Positions 9,523 through 16,925 of a stretch of 64,000 bases of DNA are shown one piece after another. The notes beneath the pieces were generated by a model. The model saw only the letters and a list, made by a program, of their open reading frames with translations, did no database searches and had not been told where the DNA came from. The stretch spans positions 780,263 through 844,262 of the forward strand of contig NZ_JAUFQO010000016.1 of NCBI RefSeq assembly GCF_030409835.1. The letters run 5' to 3'. The position numbers and the translations under genes are program-made. Numbering within the stretch: position 1 is the stretch's first letter; each line of letters starts with the position of its first letter. This DNA comes from Lutimonas halocynthiae. Its GTDB lineage: Bacteria > Bacteroidota > Bacteroidia > Flavobacteriales > Flavobacteriaceae.

Positions 9523-10791
9523 ATGATTGATTTACTACTAGGCCTGCAATGGGGTGATGAAGGAAAAGGAAAAATCGTTGACGTACTCACAAAAAACTAT
9601 GATATTATTGCCAGATTTCAAGGAGGGCCTAATGCGGGACACACCTTAATTTTTGATGGCAATAAGCACGTTCTTCATACAATTCCGTCTGGAATATTTC
9701 ATAAAAGAGCTATTAATATTGTTGGGAACGGAGTAGTGATCGATCCAGTTATATTTAAAAAAGAGTTGGATAACTTAAGTAGTTATAATATTGACTTCAA
9801 AACTAAATTACTGATTTCAAGAAAAGCGCATATCATTCTTCCTACGCATCGTCTCTTAGATGCCGCTTCTGAAAAAATGAAGGGGAAGCTTAAAATTGGC
9901 TCAACACTTAAAGGAATTGGCCCAACTTATATGGATAAGACTGGGAGAAATGGTCTTAGGATAGGAGATCTTGAAATGAGCAATTGGAATGAGCGCTACA
10001 AAGCTCTTACTAAAAAGCATTTAAATATGCTCAAGTTTTACGAAGTAGAACTAGATTTTGATCTTGAGGCTTTAGAGAAAGAATTTTCTCATACAGTTGA
10101 AATACTTAAAGAGCTTACATTTATTGATAGTGAAGAATATATTAACCAGGCGCTGTCTAATGGAAAGTCTATTCTTGCCGAAGGTGCACAAGGATCTTTA
10201 TTAGATGTAGATTTTGGAACTTATCCATTTGTGACTTCTTCAAATACAACAGCAGCCGGAGCATGTACTGGCTTAGGTGTTGCGCCTAATAAAATTGGAG
10301 ATGTATTTGGAATTTTCAAAGCTTACACAACAAGAGTTGGCTCAGGCCCCTTCCCTACTGAGTTGTTTGATGCAGATGGAGCAGAAATGGCAAAAGTAGG
10401 TCATGAATTCGGAGCAACTACCGGAAGACCTAGACGTTGTGGCTGGCTTGATCTAATTGCCCTTAAATATGCAGTTCAAATAAATGGAGTGACCCAATTG
10501 ATGATGATGAAAGGTGATGTACTTTCAGGATTTGACACATTAAAAGCGTGTACTTCTTATAATTACAAGGGTGATGACATTTTTCATTTCCCTTATAACA
10601 TTGAAGAAGATAATGTAAAAGTTAATTATACTGAATTTGAAGGCTGGCAGGAAGATTTAACCGCTATGACTGAGGCTGGGCAATTACCTAAGAATCTCAA
10701 TGATTATATTGCATTTATAGAAGATTTTGTAGGTGTAAAAGTGAGTATAGTTTCGGTTGGTCCGGATAGAAAACAAACCATAATGGTTTAA
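9523..10791 (+). CDS. purA: adenylosuccinate synthetase
   Basis: A 422-residue enzyme that joins IMP and aspartate with GTP, the first committed step from IMP to AMP. Diagnostic motifs: the GTP-binding loop LQWGDEGKGK at residues 6-15, GGPNAGHT near 36-43, and GPTYMDKTGRNGLR near 131. Toward the C-terminal third are TTGRPRRCGWLD and VGPDRKQTI. Length and motifs are normal for the family. It follows the Fur-family gene by 17 bases, and a stem-loop terminator comes after it. Confidence 0.97.
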   Translation: MIDLLLGLQWGDEGKGKIVDVLTKNYDIIARFQGGPNAGHTLIFDGNKHVLHTIPSGIFHKRAINIVGNGVVIDPVIFKKELDNLSSYNIDFKTKLLISRKAHIILPTHRLLDAASEKMKGKLKIGSTLKGIGPTYMDKTGRNGLRIGDLEMSNWNERYKALTKKHLNMLKFYEVELDFDLEALEKEFSHTVEILKELTFIDSEEYINQALSNGKSILAEGAQGSLLDVDFGTYPFVTSSNTTAAGACTGLGVAPNKIGDVFGIFKAYTTRVGSGPFPTELFDADGAEMAKVGHEFGATTGRPRRCGWLDLIALKYAVQINGVTQLMMMKGDVLSGFDTLKACTSYNYKGDDIFHFPYNIEEDNVKVNYTEFEGWQEDLTAMTEAGQLPKNLNDYIAFIEDFVGVKVSIVSVGPDRKQTIMV

Positions 10792-10810
10792 TTACAATAC
10801 AAAAAAGTTA

Positions 10811-10851
10811 AAAAAAAGGTAAAGAATCTACATTAGAACTTTGCCTTTTTT
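10811..10851 (+). terminator. intrinsic terminator after purA
   Basis: An A-rich arm reading AAAAAGGTAAAG is followed by a 14-base loop and CTTTGCCTTTTTT, giving a long stem with one G-T pair and a T tract. It lies 20 bases after the purA stop. The 3' arm also supplies the TTTG of the next gene's promoter. Confidence 0.65.
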
Positions 10852-10868
10852 CATTTAGTTTATATTTG
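10840..10868 (+). promoter_or_regulatory. putative promoter of the OstA-like gene
   Basis: TTTG at 10840-10843 and TATATTTG at 10861-10868 are separated by 17 bases, slightly under the usual 19-21. The -7 box is a perfect consensus, and the predicted start site precedes the TTG start codon at 10894. Confidence 0.55.
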
Positions 10869-10893
10869 TAACACCCTATAAAACTGATCCCGT

Positions 10894-12396
10894 TTGAAAT
10901 CAATTGCGATTCTTCTATTTTGTTGCTTATTTTCCTTTTTGGGCCTGGCTCAAGGAAAAAGGATTCAAATTATTCATTCTGATAATTCAAGTATTGATGA
11001 AGTAAGACTCCCAGGGGCTACTATTCTACTCGGAAATGTGGTAATCAGGCATGAAGGAATCAAGTTAAACTGTAAAAAAGCGGTCCATTATAAAAACCAG
11101 AATTTCATAAAAGCTTTTGGTGATGTCATTTTGAATCAAGGTGACAGTATTATTCAAACAAGCCAATACACTGAATATAACGGAAACAATCAAAAAGCTT
11201 TATCGTGGGGTAATGTAGTGATTAAAGACTCTAAAATGACTTTAAGCACAGATACATTAAATTTTGATAGAAATCGTCAGATACTTTATTATAAGTACGG
11301 TGCAACCATAAAAGACAGTGCCAACGTATTGACAAGTAATACGGGTAATTATTATTTAGAGAACAATAAGTTTCAGGCGGTTTCAGATGTACTGCTAACA
11401 AACCCTGATTATATTCTTGAATCAAATCATTTAGATTATTACACTGATAGCGGCAGGGCATTTTTATACGGTCCTTCGACTATAACAAGTGATGAGAATC
11501 TAATTTATTGCGAAAAAGGGTTTTATGACACAAAGCAAAATATCTCCCATTTTACAAGAAATGCCAGGATTGAATTTGACGAAAAAGAAATCAAAGCTGA
11601 TAGCCTTTTCTACAATCGAAACCAGGGATTCGCCTCAGCAACGAATAATATCGTAATGATTGATACTGTAAATCATGTTGTTCTCAAAGGTAATTATGCT
11701 GAGTTTTTTGAACAAGTCGATTCTGCATTTGTCATCAAAAAAGCCTTAGCCATAACAAACACAAACAAAGATTCCTTATTTATACATGGTGACACCATCT
11801 TGGCAACGGGCACGCCAGAAAACAGGATTATCAGGGCATACCATGCTGTGAAATTCTTTAAAAGTGATCTCAGCGGAAAATGTGATTCAATTCATTCTAA
11901 TCAAGGGTCTGGTTTAACACAAATGTTTAGAGCACCAGTTTTATGGTCAAATAAGAGTCAAATAACAGGTGATACAATACAGTTATTGAACAATACAGCT
12001 ACTAATACCCTAGACAGTCTAAAAGTCTTGAGAAATGCCTTTATAATTGATAAGGACTCCATTGGATTCAATCAAATTAAAGGCCGTGACTTATACGGGA
12101 AGTTTGAGGAAAATGACCTTAGGTTCATCAATATTATTGGTAATGCTGAAGTGATCCATTTTGTTAGAGATGAAGAACAGGCCTTAATCGGTATAGAAAA
12201 AACATCTTGCAGTGAAATTCAGTTTGTTCTTAGAGAGAGTAAAATAGAATCTTCAAAGTTTATAAACCAACCTGATGGACAAACTTATCCGCCATCCAAG
12301 CTTCCTGTTAATGCGAGAAAGTTAAGGGGGTTTATATGGAGAGACAGTGAAAAACCCTTGTCAAAATCAGATATCTTTATAAAAGATGAAAAATGA
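10894..12396 (+). CDS. OstA-like (LptA-type) periplasmic protein
   Basis: A 500-residue exported protein. A signal peptide (KSIAILLFCCLFSFLGLAQ) follows directly on the TTG start, and no ATG lies nearby, so TTG is the likely initiation codon. The mature protein is a series of short beta repeats of the OstA/LptA jellyroll type, for example ALSWGNVVIKDSKMTLSTD and SRAFLYGPSTITSDENLIY-like units. OstA-fold proteins carry or bind lipopolysaccharide between the inner and outer membranes, and Bacteroidota encode long OstA-like proteins of this size. A role in lipopolysaccharide transport is inferred from the family. The aminotransferase gene overlaps its 3' end by 11 bases. Confidence 0.75.
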   Translation: MKSIAILLFCCLFSFLGLAQGKRIQIIHSDNSSIDEVRLPGATILLGNVVIRHEGIKLNCKKAVHYKNQNFIKAFGDVILNQGDSIIQTSQYTEYNGNNQKALSWGNVVIKDSKMTLSTDTLNFDRNRQILYYKYGATIKDSANVLTSNTGNYYLENNKFQAVSDVLLTNPDYILESNHLDYYTDSGRAFLYGPSTITSDENLIYCEKGFYDTKQNISHFTRNARIEFDEKEIKADSLFYNRNQGFASATNNIVMIDTVNHVVLKGNYAEFFEQVDSAFVIKKALAITNTNKDSLFIHGDTILATGTPENRIIRAYHAVKFFKSDLSGKCDSIHSNQGSGLTQMFRAPVLWSNKSQITGDTIQLLNNTATNTLDSLKVLRNAFIIDKDSIGFNQIKGRDLYGKFEENDLRFINIIGNAEVIHFVRDEEQALIGIEKTSCSEIQFVLRESKIESSKFINQPDGQTYPPSKLPVNARKLRGFIWRDSEKPLSKSDIFIKDEK

Positions 12397-13561
12397 TTTT
12401 CTAAAATACCAGGCTCAAACGTCGGGCCATCCTTTATTATTGGAAATTAAAAAAGCCAAAGGGACCTATGTGTTTGACATCAATGATAAAAAATACCTCG
12501 ATTTTATTGCCGGAGTTTCTGCCAACACGCTAGGACACCAACCTAAACCGGTTGTGGATGCCATTAAACAGCAAATTGACAAATATATGCATGTGATGGT
12601 GTATGGTGAGTTTGTTCAAGGACCTCAAGCTGCTTTGGCAAAAATGCTTGCACAGCATTTACCGGAAACTTTAAATTGTACTTATTTAACCAATTCAGGT
12701 ACCGAAGCAACCGAAGGTGCTCTCAAACTCGCAAAAAGAGCAACTGGTCGTTTTGAAATAATAGCCGCTAAGAATTCGTATCACGGAAATACTCAGGGTG
12801 CCATGAGTGTCTGTGGCAATGAAAAACAAAATAGTGCCTTTAGACCTCTGATACCAGGAGTTTCTTTCATAGAGTTCAATAATGAAGAAGATTTACTTAA
12901 AATCAATCACAATACAGCCGGAGTAATTTTAGAAACTATTCAGGGAGGTGCCGGGTTTATCATGCCTAAAAACGACTACTTAAGAAAAGTACTTGATCGC
13001 TGCAATGAGGTTGGTGCTTTACTGATTTTGGATGAAATCCAAACTGGTATTGGAAGGACCGGAAGTTTTTATTGTTTCCAGCAATACAATATGATCCCTC
13101 ATATCTTGATAACCGGAAAAGGTCTCGCAGGTGGGATGCCAATCGGAGCTTTTATATCGTCTCGAGATCTAATGAGTCAATTTACAGAGAATCCAAAGCT
13201 TGGTCATATTACAACCTTTGGCGGACATCCAGTTATTGCTGCTGCAGCCTTAGCTACACTTAAAACACTATTTAATTCATCCTTGATAAAGCTTACCGAG
13301 AAAAAAGAAGCATTGATTCGGAAATTATTAGTGCATGAGGAGATCGTCGAAATTAGAGGCAAAGGATTAATGCTAGCTTTATTAATGAAAAATACTGAGC
13401 TAGCAGATCACTTAATACTTATGGGCATGAAACATGGTATCCTCTTATTCTGGCTATTATACGAACCAAGAGCAGTGAGAATAACACCACCATTGACAAT
13501 TTCAGAAAAAGAAATCACCACAGGTTGCCATCTTATTCTTGAAATTCTGAATAAGGCCTAA
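12386..13561 (+). CDS. class III PLP-dependent aminotransferase (acetylornithine/4-aminobutyrate type)
   Basis: A 391-residue subgroup III aminotransferase. Visible family motifs are FIAGVSANTLGHQPK near the N terminus, NSGTEATEGALKLAKRATG, the Asp of LILDEIQTGIGRTG that contacts the pyridine ring, and the PLP lysine in LITGKGLAGGMPIGAF. Substrate specificity (acetylornithine, succinylornithine, 4-aminobutyrate or other) cannot be decided, and no arginine biosynthesis genes are adjacent. The start overlaps the OstA-like gene by 11 bases, so the two are translationally coupled although functionally unrelated. Confidence 0.85.
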   Translation: MKNDFLKYQAQTSGHPLLLEIKKAKGTYVFDINDKKYLDFIAGVSANTLGHQPKPVVDAIKQQIDKYMHVMVYGEFVQGPQAALAKMLAQHLPETLNCTYLTNSGTEATEGALKLAKRATGRFEIIAAKNSYHGNTQGAMSVCGNEKQNSAFRPLIPGVSFIEFNNEEDLLKINHNTAGVILETIQGGAGFIMPKNDYLRKVLDRCNEVGALLILDEIQTGIGRTGSFYCFQQYNMIPHILITGKGLAGGMPIGAFISSRDLMSQFTENPKLGHITTFGGHPVIAAAALATLKTLFNSSLIKLTEKKEALIRKLLVHEEIVEIRGKGLMLALLMKNTELADHLILMGMKHGILLFWLLYEPRAVRITPPLTISEKEITTGCHLILEILNKA

Positions 13562-13617
13562 ACCCAGTACTTAGCTTTTACATTTTGTTTTCAATCTAGC
13601 GTATATAAATTATTGAA

Positions 13618-13634
13618 TGTGTAAATATTACACA
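13618..13634. promoter_or_regulatory. inverted repeat in the 289-base gap before the small secreted paralogues
   Basis: TGTGTAA-ATA-TTACACA is a perfect dyad with 7-base arms, about 140 bases upstream of the ECF-like promoter at 13774. The rest of the 13562-13850 gap is AT-rich; I see no terminator for the aminotransferase gene and no ORF. A regulator site is possible but unproven. Confidence 0.3.
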
Positions 13635-13773
13635 CTATGTTGAATAATCAATAATTAACAACATGCATCATTAAGTATTTGTTAAAAATGTTAAGTAACT
13701 CTTAATGTATTTCCACTTTTAACGATTTAAAAGTTAAATGTTTCTTAATTGAGGAAAATTTAACGGTATCCAA

Positions 13774-13800
13774 TGTAACAATTACGACAAAAGTTACGTC
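13774..13800 (+). promoter_or_regulatory. ECF-sigma-like promoter of secreted paralogue 1
   Basis: TGTAAC at 13774-13779, 17 bases, then CGTC at 13797-13800. This is the -35/-10 arrangement known for group IV (ECF) sigma factors, such as B. subtilis SigX, and unlike the TAnnTTTG housekeeping element. The same two boxes with identical spacing precede paralogue 2. The untranslated leader also carries a repeat, gtctaatcta, present twice here and once before paralogue 2. Confidence 0.6.
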
Positions 13801-13850
13801 CTTTAATAGTATAAATGTCTAATCTATTTGTCTAATCTAAATTATATATC

Positions 13851-14192
13851 ATGAAAAGCTTAAAATTATTTATTCTTGCCCTTGGTCTTTTTACCATTAA
13901 TGTATCTGCCGCAAATTTAAACCCTGTCAAACCAACTGATGAACTTAGAATCGAAATTGTTGAATTGATTGGAACTAACTATATGAATGAAATGAAAGCC
14001 GATGAGCATGGAGCTGCAGTTTTATTTACTGTTAATAATAACAAAGAAATTATCATTCTATCTGTAGATTCAGATGATGATTTACTTGAGAGTTATTTGA
14101 AAAGAAAATTAAACTATAAAAAAGTTAACCATAGACCTAGCAAACATGGTGAAATCTATTTATTACCAGTAAAGATGGTTAAACAATTATAA
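13851..14192 (+). CDS. small secreted protein, paralogue 1
   Basis: A 113-residue protein with a clear signal peptide (residues 1-20, ending NVSAANL), leaving a mature part of about 93 residues. The mature part has an acidic helix-like start, then VLFTVNNNKEIIILSVDS, then a basic YLKRKLNYKKVN segment and a final EIYLLPVKMV strand. The strand-turn-strand-helix order recalls TonB C-terminal-like folds, but that is only a visual impression. It is about two-thirds identical to the next gene and shares its promoter type. Small secreted proteins like this are common in Flavobacteria, but I know no function. A perfect stem-loop terminator follows 24 bases after the stop. Confidence 0.75.
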   Translation: MKSLKLFILALGLFTINVSAANLNPVKPTDELRIEIVELIGTNYMNEMKADEHGAAVLFTVNNNKEIIILSVDSDDDLLESYLKRKLNYKKVNHRPSKHGEIYLLPVKMVKQL

Positions 14193-14216
14193 TAACCATC
14201 TTTAATATATGAATTT

Positions 14217-14245
14217 AAAAGCTGTCAATTGACAGCTTTTTTTTT
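14217..14245 (+). terminator. intrinsic terminator of paralogue 1
   Basis: AAAAGCTGTC-AATT-GACAGCTTTT is a perfect stem followed by an uninterrupted T run, 24 bases after the stop codon. Confidence 0.85.
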
Positions 14246-14476
14246 GCTTGATTATCAAATACCCATCGATGAAAATTTGTTGTACGTTTTATAATTAGGT
14301 TGCGTTTTATGTTCTAATAGAAAATGCATTACATTCCTTCCAATTCAAATTCAAATATTCAAATAGCATTTTTTCTTGAGAATTATGAATACGTTAAAAC
14401 CTTCTTAATAGAATAGCACCATTTCAACTAGAAGCGTTAAAAATATCTTAAATCATCTAGATTTAACATATTCATA
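14246..14476. other. AT-rich spacer between the paralogues
   Basis: This is part of the 347-base gap between the two paralogous genes. I find no convincing ORF, RNA structure or housekeeping promoter in it. The homology with the region before paralogue 1 begins only near 14463 (atttaac) and becomes strong at the TGTAAC box. Confidence 0.5.
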
Positions 14477-14503
14477 TGTAACATTTACTGCACATGCTTC
14501 GTC
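14477..14503 (+). promoter_or_regulatory. ECF-sigma-like promoter of secreted paralogue 2
   Basis: TGTAAC at 14477-14482, 17 bases, then CGTC at 14500-14503. The boxes and spacing match those at 13774-13800 exactly, although the intervening bases differ, which suggests selection on the boxes. Downstream, agtataaatgtctaatcta is shared with paralogue 1. Confidence 0.6.
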
Positions 14504-14539
14504 TGTAAGAGTATAAATGTCTAATCTAAATTATATATT

Positions 14540-14881
14540 ATGAAAAATGTAAAACTATTTATTCTTGCTCTAGGGTTATTTACTCTTAATTTATCTGCTG
14601 CAAACTTAAACCCAATTAAACCAACTGACGATCTTCGTTATGAGATGGTTGATTTAATAGGATCTAATTTTATGGACGATATGCTGCAAGATGAATATGC
14701 CGCTGATGTGTTATTCACAGTAAACGCTAATAGAGAATTAATCGTTCTATCTGTCGATTCAGAAAACGCAGAATTGGAAACCTATTTAAAAAGAAAATTG
14801 AATTACAAAAAGGTAAATCACAAACCAAGCAAACGAGGTGAGATTTATTTGTTACCAGTGAAAATGGTTAAAAAACTTTAA
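14540..14881 (+). CDS. small secreted protein, paralogue 2
   Basis: A 113-residue tandem duplicate of the preceding gene and of identical length. The signal peptide ends LSAANL; the mature protein shows VLFTVNANRELIVLSVDS, YLKRKLNYKKVNHKPSKRG and EIYLLPVKMV, the last block being nearly unchanged between copies. The mid-region (residues 33-55) differs most, being more acidic here (MDDMLQDEYAADV). Equal length, no gaps and conserved promoter boxes say both copies are under selection. The function is unknown; an envelope-stress or surface role would fit an ECF promoter but is inference. A strong terminator follows. Confidence 0.75.
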   Translation: MKNVKLFILALGLFTLNLSAANLNPIKPTDDLRYEMVDLIGSNFMDDMLQDEYAADVLFTVNANRELIVLSVDSENAELETYLKRKLNYKKVNHKPSKRGEIYLLPVKMVKKL

Positions 14882-14908
14882 TCTACATTATTATTTTATT
14901 TGAAATGT

Positions 14909-14937
14909 AAGGTTGGCCTCTGGGCCAACCTTTTTTT
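14909..14937 (+). terminator. intrinsic terminator of paralogue 2
   Basis: AAGGTTGGCC-TCTG-GGCCAACCTT is followed by seven or more T residues. It ends against the stop codon of the convergent TlpA-like gene. On the other strand the stem is not followed by a T run, so it acts mainly rightward. Confidence 0.88.
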
Positions 14938-15505
14938 ATTCAATTAATTTGTCTAATAACTTTCTGACTTTATTACTATTCCAATCTGCAGCTCCTACTT
15001 TACTGGCTACAATATGTCCGGTAGCATCTACAATATAGGTTGTAGGCAGAGAATTTGAATTCATTTCATCTGGCACCTTTGTTTCCTGATAATAAACAGG
15101 TAATTCATAATTTTTGTCAGTTAAAAAATTACGAACCCGATCGGGCTCATCATTCGCCACAAAAAGAAAAACAACTTTATCGCCATAGGCGTCATACAAT
15201 TTTTGAAAACTTGGCATTTCCGCCACACACGGAGGACACCAGGTAGCCCAGAAATTCACCACAATTGTTTGCCCCTTAAAATCTGAAAAGTTTATTTTAG
15301 CTCCATCAAGACTCCTAAGTTGCCAATTATAATCTTCAATCACTAACTGCTCTTTCTCTTCAATTTCCATGGAAAAAATTCTTGTAGTAATCAAACTGAC
15401 TCCTTTAATTAAGGTTGCTCTAACAGGAAGGCCATAAGGTGTAAACAGAAAGATAATAAAGCCAATAAATATAATGTTTGATAGGTTTTTCTTAATAAAA
15501 TCCAT
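14936..15505 (-). CDS. TlpA/ResA-like membrane-anchored thioredoxin
   Basis: A 189-residue protein. An N-terminal transmembrane anchor (about residues 8-28) holds a periplasmic thioredoxin fold with the redox motif C90-P-P-C93 in FWATWCPPCVAEMPSF. The strand VVNFWATW and the later cis-Pro region LPTTYIVD complete the family pattern. TlpA/ResA proteins reduce disulfides in the periplasm, often for cytochrome maturation or oxidative stress. It is encoded 14 bases downstream of a DoxX-like gene on the same strand, a pairing seen for quinone-linked or thiol-redox modules. The partner substrate cannot be told. Confidence 0.85.
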   Translation of the reverse strand: MDFIKKNLSNIIFIGFIIFLFTPYGLPVRATLIKGVSLITTRIFSMEIEEKEQLVIEDYNWQLRSLDGAKINFSDFKGQTIVVNFWATWCPPCVAEMPSFQKLYDAYGDKVVFLFVANDEPDRVRNFLTDKNYELPVYYQETKVPDEMNSNSLPTTYIVDATGHIVASKVGAADWNSNKVRKLLDKLIE

Positions 15506-15519
15506 AGCTGTCGATAGTG

Positions 15520-15903
15520 TTATTTTTTTAAACGAGGCAGCAGACTAAGTAATTTATCTTTTTGCATAAAAATTGTCACAAGACATAAAATAAAAACCAG
15601 TAGTGCCAATCCGAATAATAGTCCTCCATCATTCTGAACCTCAATTCCAAGAACAAAGATATGAGAAAAAATTGCACCTGTGATGACTCCTAAACCAAGA
15701 ATAGCTCCGATTAATGAAGATTTTTTGAACAGTAATAATATGGCGATAATCAATTCGAGAATTCCAGAGCCTATTCTTCCGTAAGGTTCTATACCCAACT
15801 CGCTAAAAATATAAACACTTTCAGGAGCAGCCGTAAACTTAAAGTAAAGCGTTTGTAATAAAATTAAGGCGGCAACCACTGAACTAATCCTTTCTATTTT
15901 CAT
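15520..15903 (-). CDS. DoxX/MauE-like four-helix membrane protein
   Basis: A 127-residue protein with four hydrophobic segments (about 8-24, 44-60, 64-84 and 95-113), the size and topology of the DoxX and MauE families. SGILELIIAILLLF, in the second segment, is typical of DoxX. DoxX-like proteins pair with thioredoxin-like or terminal oxidase components, and here the next gene in the operon encodes a TlpA-like thioredoxin. The product probably helps electron flow to that thioredoxin, but this is inferred from context only. Confidence 0.75.
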   Translation of the reverse strand: MKIERISSVVAALILLQTLYFKFTAAPESVYIFSELGIEPYGRIGSGILELIIAILLLFKKSSLIGAILGLGVITGAIFSHIFVLGIEVQNDGGLLFGLALLVFILCLVTIFMQKDKLLSLLPRLKK

Positions 15904-15946
15904 CTGTAGGTATTTAAAATTTTCATTTAGGTCGATGGAGTTTCAA

Positions 15947-15954
15947 CAAACTTA
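15947..15954 (-). promoter_or_regulatory. putative -7 box for the DoxX-TlpA pair
   Basis: Read on the minus strand, TAAGTTTG matches TAnnTTTG about 44 bases before the ATG. No clear TTTG lies 19-21 bases further upstream. The remaining gap (15955-16080) is AT-rich and shows nothing else. Confidence 0.4.
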
Positions 15955-16080
15955 CATTAAAATAATAAATATTTTTATGAAATATAATAAACTGATATTA
16001 AGCACTTAAAGATTCATTAAGTACATAAAAACATTAAAAAAATAAATGCTTTGTTCGTATCTAAAAATGAATTGATTTAC

Positions 16081-16764
16081 CTAAATGGAAGGTAATAAAC
16101 TATCATGTAACAGGAGAATTTCATTACGTCTGAAGTCTATCACTTTATGCTCCTTCAGTTTATTCATTATCAGGTTCAAGGTAGGCCTGGATGTTCCGAT
16201 TAAACTGGCTATGTCCTTTTGTGTATAAGGGTGCTTGATTTTCATCTTGCCTGTTTCCTCACAACAAAACCCATAATCTTCACACAACTCGGATAAAAAT
16301 TCCCGTAATCTGGTTTCAGTATCTTTAAACATGAGAATCTGAAGACGACGTTCCAATCGTTGAATTCTAAAACTCATGAACTTGTATACTTTTAACGTAA
16401 ACTTTTGGTTATCCCTCATTAAATCATGAAGAACTGGCACTGCAATAGGGCAAATACTTGTTGCATCGGAGATTGAAACTGCAAACTCGTTTCTCTTGTT
16501 CTCACTTAGAATTGCTTTTTCTCCAAATACTTCTCCTTTGGTCAAGATTGATTTAACCACCTCTCTTCCATCTTCAGTATAATATCCAATTTTCACCTTA
16601 CCCTTATCAATCAGATACACTTTACGGGCTGCATCATCCTCAAAATAGATATAGTCTTTATTCTTATATAAATTATAGGAATGATCATCCTTATACCTGC
16701 CATACTTATGCGGACATAAAATTTTAAATAAGTTAATATTTTCCAGGTACCATATTCGGCTCAT
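16081..16764 (-). CDS. Crp/Fnr-family transcriptional regulator
   Basis: A 227-residue regulator. The N-terminal cyclic-nucleotide-binding-like beta roll (about 25-115) includes YLIDKGKVKIGYYTEDGREV and ILTKGEVFGEKAI. A long dimer helix follows, then a C-terminal winged helix with recognition region YTQKDIASLIGTSRPTLNLI (about 176-195). Cysteines occur (C17, and C173-C174 in GFCCEE) but not as an N-terminal FNR-type iron-sulfur cluster motif. The ligand is unknown. A perfect 16-base dyad lies just upstream and could be its own operator. The neighbours, aconitase and a DoxX/TlpA pair, would suit redox or oxygen control. Confidence 0.85.
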   Translation of the reverse strand: MSRIWYLENINLFKILCPHKYGRYKDDHSYNLYKNKDYIYFEDDAARKVYLIDKGKVKIGYYTEDGREVVKSILTKGEVFGEKAILSENKRNEFAVSISDATSICPIAVPVLHDLMRDNQKFTLKVYKFMSFRIQRLERRLQILMFKDTETRLREFLSELCEDYGFCCEETGKMKIKHPYTQKDIASLIGTSRPTLNLIMNKLKEHKVIDFRRNEILLLHDSLLPSI

Positions 16765-16786
16765 TACATCAATATTTTACAATTTG

Positions 16787-16802
16787 TCGTAAAACATTAC
16801 GA
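16787..16802. promoter_or_regulatory. dyad upstream of the Crp/Fnr gene, candidate operator
   Basis: TCGTAA-AACA-TTACGA has 6-base arms and a 4-base spacer, the geometry of Crp/Fnr half-sites. It lies 23-38 bases before the start codon of the Crp/Fnr gene, a position suited to autorepression. Confidence 0.4.
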
Positions 16803-16871
16803 TAATTACAAGGATTTTGAAATTATCTTAATAATTAAGTAATATGGTAAATAAAAACATGGGAATAAAAT

Positions 16872-16900
16872 AAAAAAAGCTCCAATTAAATTGGAGCTTT
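16872..16900 (-). terminator. intrinsic terminator of the aconitase gene
   Basis: On the minus strand, AAAGCTCCAAT-TTA-ATTGGAGCTTT is followed by a T run, about 26 bases after the aconitase stop codon. Confidence 0.85.
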
Positions 16901-16925
16901 ATACTTTATGTAAACAAATTATAGC

